The position numbers and the translations under genes are program-made. Source: an uncultured Clostridia bacterium (GTDB lineage: Bacteria; Bacillota; Clostridia; TANB77; CAG-508). From it: DNA of 9,198 bases. Below are positions 1 to 6,052 of the stretch, piece by piece. A model generated the notes under the pieces. That model had not been told where the DNA came from, did not search any database, and saw only the letters and a list, made by a program, of their open reading frames with translations. Where the stretch lies: positions 1 to 9,198 of the forward strand of contig CANQMG010000059.1 of NCBI GenBank assembly GCA_947624925.1, given 5' to 3'. Every line of letters starts with the position of its first letter. The stretch's first letter is position 1.

Positions 1-78
1 TTTTATATCTTCTATAAAGATAGGCTCATTTTTTTCGCAATTTTGTATATAATTTATAACTATATTACGACAATTCAC
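1..78 (-). CDS. 5' end of a small regulator/antitoxin-like gene (partial)
   Basis: A reading frame of 26 codons runs without a stop from a GTG start at 78-76 to the window edge. AGGAGG lies at 90-85, six bases before the GTG, and a consensus promoter lies upstream, so this is very probably a real gene although only its beginning is visible. The visible residues start VNCRNIVINYIQNC and continue with a KNEPIFIEDIK-like segment. This resembles the N-terminal helix of winged-helix AbiEi-type/DUF6088 antitoxins of clostridia, where a short helix is followed by an 'EPIFIxDI' segment. That identification is from memory of the family and is weak on 26 residues. The inverted repeat around its promoter would suit an autorepressor. 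If it is an AbiEi-like antitoxin, a nucleotidyltransferase toxin (AbiEii) would be expected next to it, to the left of this window. It could also be any other short DNA-binding or hypothetical protein. Confidence 0.65.
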   Translation of the reverse strand, partial: MNCRNIVINYIQNCEKNEPIFIEDIK

Positions 79-101
79 TTTTTGCCTCCTTGTTACTATT
101 T

Positions 102-128
102 TATGAATATTTTATATTTATATTCATA
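102..128. repeat. 9-bp inverted repeat in the leader of the left-edge gene
   Basis: TATGAATAT (102-110) and ATATTCATA (120-128) are exact reverse complements separated by nine bases. They lie between the -10 box and the ribosome binding site of the minus-strand gene, so they would form a weak A-U-rich hairpin in the leader RNA, or a second protein-binding site in DNA. In DNA this A+T-rich such a palindrome could also arise by chance. Confidence 0.35.
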
Positions 129-132
129 TTAT

Positions 133-174
133 AGTAACATTTTAGCATTTTTTATTGATTTTGTCAATGTTACT
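133..174. repeat. 8-bp inverted repeat bracketing the promoter (candidate operator)
   Basis: AGTAACAT at 133-140 and its exact reverse complement ATGTTACT at 167-174 lie 34 bp apart, centre to centre (about three helical turns). Each arm touches one promoter box: the 167-174 arm shares a base with the -35 box, and the 133-140 arm shares two bases with the -10 box. A third copy of the half-site, TGTTACT, lies at 91-97, right beside the ribosome binding site of the same gene. This layout suits binding sites for a dimeric autorepressor. No protein is shown to bind here. Confidence 0.55.
139..167 (-). promoter_or_regulatory. Sigma-A-type promoter of the left-edge gene
   Basis: On the minus strand a perfect -35 box TTGACA (167-162) is followed by a 17-base spacer and a -10 box TAAAAT (144-139). 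The expected transcript start is near 132, giving a leader of about 50 bases before the GTG at 78. It is the best promoter match in the window. Both boxes touch the arms of an inverted repeat, so a protein bound there would block RNA polymerase. Confidence 0.75.
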
Positions 175-213
175 TCTATCAAGATAGTGTCTTTACGTTG
201 CATAAAAAGTGGT

Positions 214-696
214 TGGTATATTTTAAACACGAGAGGTGTGGATTTAAATTTGCAATTTCCTGCTGGTTGGGAACAAGCAAAAGAAATTAAATTTTCTCAG
301 GGATTTACAAGTCCTGCTCCTCGTGATTTTGTTGGCTTGGCACCTTTAACTGCTCCTGAATCTCTTTCAGTCTATAATTTTACATTAGAACATAACTTTA
401 GTCTTATTATAGCTTTCCATACTCAGGGAAAAGAAATTTATTGGCAATTTCAAAATTACGCAACTTCAAGAGAAGAATTTATTGGGCAGCAATTTGCAAA
501 TGTAAGTGGTTATACTCTTGCTGATGTGCCTTACAATTCAAGTTTTGCAGGTTACAAAGACTGGTTTTTACAGCAATATCAAAGGCCTGGTTATACAATA
601 GAAGCTGGTATTGGGCAAAATCCGCTTCCTATTTCACAATTTAATCAGATTTATAATGATAATTTAGGAATCTTAGTTTTAGGAATGGTCTTATAG
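214..696 (+). pseudogene. 3' remnant of an M14 zinc carboxypeptidase (gamma-D-glutamyl-diaminopimelate endopeptidase type)
   Basis: From about base 226 to the TAG at 694-696 the frame encodes the C-terminal half of an M14 metallopeptidase of the ENP1/LysM-associated type, which cleaves peptidoglycan stem peptides. Visible landmarks are RGVDLNLQFPAGWE, the third zinc ligand His in AFHTQG (codon at 418-420), GYKDWF, and the catalytic Glu in GYTIEAG (codon at 601-603). The natural C-terminus (NLGILVLG) is kept. Absent are the HxxE zinc motif and any LysM or signal sequence: about 155 residues remain of a family usually around 400. The frame stays open upstream to an ATG at 43, but those residues are low-complexity, show no homology to the family, and lie on top of the opposing gene's promoter. 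There is no ribosome binding site or start codon close to the conserved part. The fragment is also richer in G+C than its neighbours (28 of 60 bases at 301-360). It is most simply a gene truncated by insertion or deletion and cannot be an active enzyme. Confidence 0.85.
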
Positions 697-730
697 TTAA
701 ATAGACGTGATTTTATTCACGTCTATTTAA
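697..730. terminator. Perfect 14-bp inverted repeat, probable bidirectional terminator
   Basis: TTAAATAGACGTGA (697-710) and TCACGTCTATTTAA (717-730) are exact reverse complements with a six-base loop (TTTTAT). The repeat begins at the first base after the stop codon of the M14 remnant and lies 21 bases beyond the stop of the minus-strand 95-residue gene, so it sits between two convergent transcripts. The outer A/T pairs supply short U-rich tails in either direction, with no long T run, so termination may be modest on each strand. Confidence 0.7.
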
Positions 731-751
731 TACATTTGGTATTACATTATT

Positions 752-1039
752 TTATTTAATATTATATTCCTCACATAAATTCATAAGCCTATATAAATTA
801 TCTTCATATTCTTCATCATAGCTAAATACTCTAATTTTATATGCTAATTCTTTTAAATCACCATTTAATAAGTATCTACTATCATCAATTAAATTATATA
901 ATGTTGTATATGTATAATCTGAATTTATTTTTTTTATTTCTTTAACAATAAATTGTTTTATATAATTTTCTAGAATTTCACAGCATTTTTTATAATTTTG
1001 CTTTCTTATCCAAAAGCTTAATTCATTATAATGTAACAT
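752..1039 (-). CDS. Hypothetical 95-residue protein, second gene of a two-gene unit
   Basis: I do not recognise this protein. It is small, acidic at the C-terminus, rich in Tyr, Asn, Glu and Lys, and reads as almost entirely alpha-helical, with no signal peptide or membrane segment. A helical hairpin pattern (NYKKCCEILENYIKQFIVKEI, then TTLYNLIDDSRYLL, then LKELAYKIR) is loosely reminiscent of small HEPN-like bundles, but the RNase RxxxxH motif is absent, so no activity is claimed. The ATG at 1039-1037 lies inside the last codons of the upstream 584-residue gene (overlap 1026-1039, different frame). Its ribosome binding site (AAGGAG, six bases before the ATG) is inside that gene. This is the classic arrangement for translational coupling, so the two proteins probably act together or are made in a fixed ratio. 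The inverted repeat at 697-730 would end the transcript. Confidence 0.8.
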   Translation of the reverse strand: MLHYNELSFWIRKQNYKKCCEILENYIKQFIVKEIKKINSDYTYTTLYNLIDDSRYLLNGDLKELAYKIRVFSYDEEYEDNLYRLMNLCEEYNIK

Positions 1040-2780
1040 TAATTTCTCCTTTCAATTCTTGCAAAGTTCCTTTTTTTCCAGTTATTAAGTGTACATATTT
1101 TTTTCTATTTTCTTTATCTTTTTTTAGATGAGAAGGAAATTTTTTATCATTTGATAAAAATCTTAAGTGTTCAAAAAGATTTTTTTGTTCTTCGTCATCT
1201 GGTGAAATTTGTTTTCCTAATTGATTTAAATATCTTACTTGCTTCTTATTAAATGGTAAAAATAAATTTGTTGCTACTCTTTTACCTTTGTAATAAAAGT
1301 CTTCATTTCCATCATATATTTGCATAATTGGTTCTTTCTTCCTTGCATTAAATGCTTCTATTAAATCCTCTTTTTTTAGATGAAGTCTAAGTGGCATATT
1401 ACATCCTTCAATATCAAATGCAACTAAAATATTATTCATTTCTGGCTCTATTTCATTTTCTACTATTCCAAAATTTTTTATTTTATTTTCACTAGCAAGC
1501 ATTAATGATAATGTAGTCAATAATTTGTCTTTCATATAGTATATGATTTCTTCATTATTAGAAGCTGTCAATTGTAATCTAAGATCTCTATCTATACTAT
1601 TATCCATAATATATTTATCGTAAATAGATTTATATAATTCATCACCTATCTCAACTATTTCATTAATTTTAGCATTAACATCTATTTGTCTATAATCTTT
1701 TTGCTGCTCTTCTTCTGTATTTTTATGGTTAGCATTCTCATCTTTTACTCCCTTTAATATATCTGAGGATAAAGATCTTAAACAATTTCTCTTATTTAAT
1801 ATTGCATTTGCCATTTTCATATCAATTTTAGTTTTAGCATTTCCATCTATTATATCTTCCCATAAATCTAATTGATCTATAGCAAAAATCCCCTCAAATA
1901 CATTATCTATTTCTTTAGCAAATCTATTATTCCAGAACAAAAAGAGTGCCGTGCATTGCTGAAAGTTTAATTTTTTTAAATATTCTTCTGAGAATATTTC
2001 TTCTATACTTATATCATCTTTATCTTTTACTTCTTCAGGTGTTTTTTTATAGCATAGTCCATGCATTCCCATATATTTATATACTGCGTTATGTCTTGAA
2101 ATATTTCTATCTATCATTTTAAAGTCTTTTAAAAAATTGTATATAAAAATAGTTGACTTAATTAATTTATCTTTAATTTTATTTTCAGTATCTTCAATAT
2201 TCATTAATAATAAATTTATTATTCTTTCTTTTATAGTTCCTTCATAGTATTTCGATAGCATTTCAACATGTTTATATTTAGGATTATTTTTTGGTATTCT
2301 TTTTTTCATTGCTATATACTTATTTTTTAAATTTTGGTCATTATCTATTATCTTTACTTGTGTATATAAAGCTCTTAATAAGTTTTCCATATTAAATTTC
2401 ATATCATTATTTACAATTTTAAACTCACCATTATCTTTGTCTTTTTTTCCTAAATCAACTTCCTTTTGGGAAATTTTTTCTAACATATTATCAAATGTTG
2501 CATTATCTCTATAGAGCTCCTTCATAACCTCTATTGTAGTAAAATCTATACGAAAATTTGTAATGTCAATATATTTCGTACAAAATTCAGATAAATAAGA
2601 TGTTACTATATTTCTCAAACTATCTTTATCTGTATCTGGATGTTTTTGTACAAATTGAGATAACATATTTTTCATCATTGTAACATTCTCTATTAAATAT
2701 TTACATTTTGTTTCGTCAAATTTTTTATAAGTGCTGATTTTCTTTTTTATATACCTTATTCTTTTATTATCTTGTTCCAT
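1026..2780 (-). CDS. Hypothetical 584-residue Lys/Glu-rich protein, first gene of a two-gene unit
   Basis: A long open frame with a good ribosome binding site (AAGGAGA, five bases before the ATG) and its own promoter, so it is a real gene, but I recognise no family. It looks cytoplasmic, without signal peptide or membrane segments. Residues 1-30 are strongly basic (KRIRYIKKK), as in a nucleic-acid-binding tail. Residues about 30-445 read as helical and highly charged, with a hydrophobic helix near 275-300 (CTALFLFWNNRFAKEI) and a low-complexity charged stretch near 350-370. The last 137 residues (448-584) look like a separate mixed alpha/beta part, starting NNILVAFDIEGC and including a basic KKYVHLITGKKGT segment. 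I see no Walker A, HNH, PD-ExK, helicase or protease motif. Base composition matches the neighbours, so there is no sign of recent transfer. Coupling to the 95-residue gene by a 14-base overlap suggests a joint function. Possible roles (defence, phage remnant, regulation) cannot be separated from sequence alone. Confidence 0.85.
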   Translation of the reverse strand: MEQDNKRIRYIKKKISTYKKFDETKCKYLIENVTMMKNMLSQFVQKHPDTDKDSLRNIVTSYLSEFCTKYIDITNFRIDFTTIEVMKELYRDNATFDNMLEKISQKEVDLGKKDKDNGEFKIVNNDMKFNMENLLRALYTQVKIIDNDQNLKNKYIAMKKRIPKNNPKYKHVEMLSKYYEGTIKERIINLLLMNIEDTENKIKDKLIKSTIFIYNFLKDFKMIDRNISRHNAVYKYMGMHGLCYKKTPEEVKDKDDISIEEIFSEEYLKKLNFQQCTALFLFWNNRFAKEIDNVFEGIFAIDQLDLWEDIIDGNAKTKIDMKMANAILNKRNCLRSLSSDILKGVKDENANHKNTEEEQQKDYRQIDVNAKINEIVEIGDELYKSIYDKYIMDNSIDRDLRLQLTASNNEEIIYYMKDKLLTTLSLMLASENKIKNFGIVENEIEPEMNNILVAFDIEGCNMPLRLHLKKEDLIEAFNARKKEPIMQIYDGNEDFYYKGKRVATNLFLPFNKKQVRYLNQLGKQISPDDEEQKNLFEHLRFLSNDKKFPSHLKKDKENRKKYVHLITGKKGTLQELKGEINVTL

Positions 2781-2802
2781 ATATTTCTCCTTATATTACA
2801 TA

Positions 2803-2831
2803 ATTATACTACATTTACTCCTATACTTCAA
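2803..2831 (-). promoter_or_regulatory. Promoter of the unknown two-gene unit
   Basis: Minus-strand TTGAAG (2831-2826), a 17-base spacer, and a perfect TATAAT (2808-2803). The -35 box begins four bases after the stop codon of the HtrA gene. The predicted start is near 2796, giving a leader of about 15 bases that still carries the AAGGAGA ribosome binding site. There is no terminator hairpin after HtrA, so the unit may also receive read-through from it. Confidence 0.65.
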
Positions 2832-2834
2832 TGT

Positions 2835-3950
2835 CTATTTCAAACCTAATATCACTTTTAAATTTTTTTCTTTTTTATTTCTATTTACTGTTAAAGTAAC
2901 TTGGTCTTTATATTTCTTTTGATAAATGTATTTTCTAAGCTCGCTCATTTTGTTTATTTCTATTCCATCTATATGTGTTATTATATCTCCTATTTTTAAA
3001 CCCGCTCTTGCAGAAGGGCCATCTAATATAACTTGAGCTACATAAATTCCACTATCTAATTTTATATTTTTATCTAAATAAGGTAAAAAGCTATTATCAT
3101 AAGCAAATATACCTATACTTGCTTCTTCAAATTCTCCTTCTTTATCTAATTTTTCTAATATAGGCTTTATTATATTTATAGGAACTGCAAAACCTATTCC
3201 TTCTGCTGATGTTATTTTTACAGTATTTATTCCTATAACTTCTCCATCTGAATTTATTAATGGTCCTCCACTATTACCAGGATTTATTGTTGCATCTGTT
3301 TGTATTAATTCACTCATATATGAATATGTTTTATCTTCATTTTCTATTTTTATTGTTCTATCTATAGCACTTATAATACCTGATGTTACTGTTCTTTGAA
3401 ATTCAAACCCTATTGGATTTCCAATTGCATATACAGTTTGCCCAACTTTTATACTATCAGAATCTCCAAGCTCAAATGTTTTTAAAAAAACTGTGTCTAC
3501 CTTTATAATTGCTAAATCTATATCAGAATCTGACCATACAACAGTTGAATTATATTCCTTACCATTTTCTAATGTTACATAACATTTACTATTTTTTTCA
3601 CCACATACATGATTATTAGTAAGCACATATCCTTTTTTTGAGACAATTAAACCTGTTCCAATTTTATTTGTAGAATTACTATTATTAAGAAATATTGAGT
3701 CATTCTTAGAATTCTCTTTAGATATTCCAACAACACAATCTGATATTTCTTCTATAATTTGTGTTATATCTTTTTCATTCTCACTTTCTTCATAAGATAC
3801 TTTCTTTGTTTCAATATTTGTATTTTCTATACTCTCACTTTCTATATTAATTTCAATTTCATCATATAGTTTATATAGAAAAATACTAACTACAGAAATT
3901 AATAATATAATAAATACATTTTTAATAAAAATACCGAAACTATTTTTCAT
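2835..3950 (-). CDS. htrA: HtrA/DegP-like membrane-anchored serine protease with PDZ domain
   Basis: A 371-residue S1C-family protease that degrades or refolds damaged proteins at the outer face of the membrane. Residues 7-26 form one uncleaved signal anchor (FIKNVFIILLISVVSIFLYK), followed by an acidic linker (about 30-60). The trypsin-like domain spans about 65-265, with triad His114 (LTNNHV), Asp145 (DSDIDLAIIKV) and Ser227 (NPGNSGGPL), all present, and the usual AIGNPIGFEF and GIGFAVPI segments. One PDZ domain follows (about 275-371; ARAGLKIGDIITHIDG), placing it in the one-PDZ class typical of Firmicutes. Cys116 and Cys123 sit just after the catalytic His and could pair outside the cell. 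AGGAG lies 12 bases before the ATG, a rather long spacing, but no better in-frame start exists. A TATAAT at 3991-3986 may be the -10 box; I see no convincing -35. In Bacillus such genes answer to cell-envelope stress via CssRS, but no such site is evident here. Confidence 0.95.
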   Translation of the reverse strand: MKNSFGIFIKNVFIILLISVVSIFLYKLYDEIEINIESESIENTNIETKKVSYEESENEKDITQIIEEISDCVVGISKENSKNDSIFLNNSNSTNKIGTGLIVSKKGYVLTNNHVCGEKNSKCYVTLENGKEYNSTVVWSDSDIDLAIIKVDTVFLKTFELGDSDSIKVGQTVYAIGNPIGFEFQRTVTSGIISAIDRTIKIENEDKTYSYMSELIQTDATINPGNSGGPLINSDGEVIGINTVKITSAEGIGFAVPINIIKPILEKLDKEGEFEEASIGIFAYDNSFLPYLDKNIKLDSGIYVAQVILDGPSARAGLKIGDIITHIDGIEINKMSELRKYIYQKKYKDQVTLTVNRNKKEKNLKVILGLK

Positions 3951-4020
3951 ATTTGTAAATATCTCCTAAACAATGTAAACTTTTTATTATATTCTATCCA
4001 ATAATTTCTATAATAAACAA

Positions 4021-4048
4021 AGAGGATACTCTATTTTGAGTATCCTTT
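4021..4048 (-). terminator. Terminator of the acyl-CoA synthetase gene
   Basis: AGGATACTC and GAGTATCCT (4023-4031 and 4038-4046 on the plus strand) are exact reverse complements around a six-base loop, extendable by a G-T and an A-T pair. Read on the minus strand, the hairpin begins eight bases after the stop codon at 4059-4057 and is followed by a T-rich tail (CTTTGTTTATT). It separates the acyl-CoA synthetase transcript from HtrA. Confidence 0.8.
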
Positions 4049-4056
4049 AAAATTTT

Positions 4057-5787
4057 TTATTTACTTAATATTTTATTTAACTCTTTAAATCTCTTAACTT
4101 TTTGAGTAGTAGTTTTTTCTAGTGGTTCGTCAGTTATTATTATCTCTTTTATCCTTTTAAATCCTGATAATTCCTTATTTATGTTTTTAATTTCTTCCCA
4201 TATTATGTCTTTATATTCATTTTTGCTTTTACTTCCGAACTTCTCCTCAATAAGTTCTTTATTATAAACTATTTTTGCACCTAATGTTAATTCAGTTTTT
4301 GAAGTTTCTCTTGCATATACCAAACTCTCTACAATATATGGAATTTTGTTTATTAAAAATTCTATTTCTTGAGGATAAATATTTTCTCCATTTTTTAATA
4401 CTATTACATCTTTTTTTCTTCCTGTTATGTATAAAAAGCCATCTTTGTCTATATAACCCAAATCGCCAGTTTTAAACCAACCATTATTTAAAACTTCTTT
4501 TGTTTTTTCTTCATCATTATAATATCCTAACATTACATTAGGTCCCTTTACTACAATTTCTCCAATACCTTGCTCATTCGCATCATCTATTTTAATTTCT
4601 ACTCCATCAGCTGCAAGTCCAACAGAACCTGGTCTTTTATATTTATCTGTTTCTGCAGTAACAAGTGGGGATGTTTCTGTTAGCCCATATCCTTGTACAG
4701 TTTCTATTCCCCATGCATTATATCCTAAAATAGTTTCTCTTTCCATTGGTGCTGCTCCGAAATATGCCATTCTAATGTTACCACCTAATTGATCTAATAT
4801 TTGTTTAAATAATTTTCTTCTTACATCAATTTTCACCTTAAGAAGTCCATTTGATATTTTAGTCATAATTTTTATTAGCTTTGTTTTTCCTTTATCCTCT
4901 ATACCTTTTACAACTTTTTTATATATTGTTTCTAAAACTAATGGAACAGCGACAAAAATACTTACCTTGTATTCTACTAAATTAGATTGAATATATCTAA
5001 GCCCATCGCAAAAAGCAACTGTAATTCCACAATATATTCCATATAAGAATGTTATTGTACATTCAAAAGTATGATGTAATGGTAAGAATGATAATGCTGT
5101 ATCTGTTGGATACATTTTAGACATGCACGCCACACTACTAATATTTGAACATATATTATATTGTGAAAGCATTACTCCTTTTGATTTATCCGTTGTTCCA
5201 GATGTAAATAATAGTACAGACATTTTCTCTACATCAACATGCTTATTGGTAAATTCATTTTTTCCATCTTCTAATTGCTTTTTACCTTTTTCTATTAATA
5301 CTTTAAAAGATAATTCATCTTCTGAATCTTCTGCTAAATCCATATTAATACAATATTTAAGATTTGTTGTATTAGAATCTTTTATTTTTTTAAATACATC
5401 AGAAAATTTATTTTCAAATATTGCGCAATCTACACCGCTTCTTTCTATTAAACTTTCAAGTTCATTTTCAGGTAGGGCTTTATCTAATGGCACAACTACC
5501 ATATTTCCAATAGTTACAGCTAAGTAACTTACACACCATTCATATCTATTATTAGATATTAATGCAACTTTCTTTCCTTCTAATCCAATATCTAAAAGAG
5601 ATGTTCCCAATCTATTTACATCTTCTCTAAAGTCTTTATAAGTAATTTCAACTATTTTTTCATCCTTTTCGCCTAAATTCTTTTTAAATTTATATGCTAT
5701 ATTATTTGGATATCTTTCTGCCGTATTGTTAAGTAAATCTTTAAAGCTATATACTGGTTCAGAATTATATACTTTTCCACTTATCAT
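4057..5787 (-). CDS. Long-chain acyl-CoA synthetase (AMP-forming), ANL superfamily
   Basis: This enzyme adenylates a fatty acid with ATP and transfers it to CoA. Numbering from the upstream ATG at 5802 (581 residues), the motifs are the phosphate-binding loop LFTSGTTDKSKG (198-209), LPLHHTFE (240-247), the adenine/substrate motif QGYGLTETSP (370-379), TGDLGY (446-451), hinge GRKKDVIV (461-468), and the catalytic Lys568 in TTQKVKR near the C-terminus. It is soluble and of full family length (COG1022 type). I choose the second ATG (5787-5785, 576 residues): GGAGGAG at 5800-5794 ends six bases before it, whereas the first ATG has no ribosome binding site and lies almost at the predicted transcript start. 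It is divergent to an NRPS that opens with a condensation domain, so besides lipid metabolism it might supply acyl-CoA for N-acylation of the peptide. This role is inferred. A fatty-acyl-AMP ligase is less likely because the insertion typical of those enzymes is not evident. Confidence 0.93.
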   Translation of the reverse strand: MISGKVYNSEPVYSFKDLLNNTAERYPNNIAYKFKKNLGEKDEKIVEITYKDFREDVNRLGTSLLDIGLEGKKVALISNNRYEWCVSYLAVTIGNMVVVPLDKALPENELESLIERSGVDCAIFENKFSDVFKKIKDSNTTNLKYCINMDLAEDSEDELSFKVLIEKGKKQLEDGKNEFTNKHVDVEKMSVLLFTSGTTDKSKGVMLSQYNICSNISSVACMSKMYPTDTALSFLPLHHTFECTITFLYGIYCGITVAFCDGLRYIQSNLVEYKVSIFVAVPLVLETIYKKVVKGIEDKGKTKLIKIMTKISNGLLKVKIDVRRKLFKQILDQLGGNIRMAYFGAAPMERETILGYNAWGIETVQGYGLTETSPLVTAETDKYKRPGSVGLAADGVEIKIDDANEQGIGEIVVKGPNVMLGYYNDEEKTKEVLNNGWFKTGDLGYIDKDGFLYITGRKKDVIVLKNGENIYPQEIEFLINKIPYIVESLVYARETSKTELTLGAKIVYNKELIEEKFGSKSKNEYKDIIWEEIKNINKELSGFKRIKEIIITDEPLEKTTTQKVKRFKELNKILSK

Positions 5788-5793
5788 TTTTAT

Positions 5794-5800
5794 CTCCTCC
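5794..5800 (-). promoter_or_regulatory. Ribosome binding site that fixes the acyl-CoA synthetase start
   Basis: The minus strand reads ATGGAGGAGATAAAAATG from 5802. The GGAGGAG core lies between two in-frame ATGs, six bases before the second. The first ATG is preceded only by A/T-rich sequence (ATATAAAATAAAA). The start is therefore assigned to 5787, five codons inside the longest frame. Confidence 0.8.
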
Positions 5801-5808
5801 ATTTTTAT

Positions 5809-5837
5809 TTTATATCATAATATATACATATTATCAA
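5809..5837 (-). promoter_or_regulatory. Promoter of the acyl-CoA synthetase gene
   Basis: Minus-strand TTGATA (5837-5832), a 17-base spacer and TATAAA (5814-5809). The predicted start near 5802 leaves a leader of about 15 bases carrying GGAGGAG before the ATG at 5787. In a region this A+T-rich, chance matches are common, so support is moderate. Confidence 0.5.
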
Positions 5838-5875
5838 TAATTTTTGTTTAATTTGATTTTTTATTTTTTTGTCGT

Positions 5876-5904
5876 TTTATGTAACATTGTGTTTGTTTAT
5901 GTAA
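5876..5904. repeat. Direct repeat TTTATGTAA x2, 20 bp apart
   Basis: TTTATGTAA occurs at 5876-5884 and again at 5896-5904, exactly 20 bp apart (about two helical turns, same face of the DNA). The pair lies between the two divergent promoters, upstream of both. Spacing and position suit an activator or response-regulator site, but no regulator is identified and the low-complexity background weakens the case. Confidence 0.4.
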
Positions 5905-5963
5905 AATTTATCATTTTTTTATTTAAATATCAAGGATATTTTATTTTTTTTGTCATAAAAACG

Positions 5964-5991
5964 TTGATTTTTTCTTTATTTATTATATAAT
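5964..5991 (+). promoter_or_regulatory. Promoter of the NRPS gene
   Basis: TTGATT (5964-5969), a 16-base spacer and a perfect TATAAT (5986-5991). The predicted start near 5998 gives a leader of about 55 bases before the ATG at 6053. The leader contains a weak A-U hairpin (TTAAAT/ATTTAA, 6004-6018). Confidence 0.6.
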
Positions 5992-6052
5992 TGTATTGAT
6001 AAGTTAAATTTTATTTAATAGTATAAAAATGAAAGGATAAATAGCGATTATT

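Larger units (their letters stand above)
5803..6052. other. Divergent intergenic region between acyl-CoA synthetase and NRPS
   Basis: About 250 bases of very A+T-rich DNA with long T runs, holding outward-facing promoters for both genes. The centre (about 5838-5963) contains a pair of 9-bp direct repeats and two similar T-rich tracts ending in GTC (5859-5873 and about 5939-5954). I see no RNA gene, riboswitch or coding sequence in it. It is the natural place for shared control of the two genes. Confidence 0.6.

Noticed and set aside
43..213. N-terminal extension of the peptidase frame as part of a real 217-residue protein
   Set aside because: The translation is low-complexity, with no similarity to M14 proteins, no ribosome binding site at the ATG, and it overlies the promoter and leader of the opposite gene.
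2731..2922. Plus-strand 63-codon frame with membrane-like sequence
   Set aside because: It runs antisense across the starts and ends of two real genes and their promoter; hydrophobic Phe/Leu runs are the usual shadow of A/T-rich coding DNA.
4078..4110. Gln in place of the usual Gly before the catalytic Lys568 of the acyl-CoA synthetase (TTQKVKR)
   Set aside because: The Lys itself is present, and I recall this TTTQK form as common in the clostridial subfamily, so it is not evidence of an inactive enzyme.
5123..5527. Plus-strand 134-codon frame inside the acyl-CoA synthetase gene
   Set aside because: Antisense shadow of a well-conserved enzyme, without a ribosome binding site or recognisable protein features.
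5838..5963. Possible riboswitch or small RNA in the divergent intergenic region
   Set aside because: The stretch is mostly T runs with no G+C-containing stems or conserved aptamer elements; I see only promoters and short repeats.
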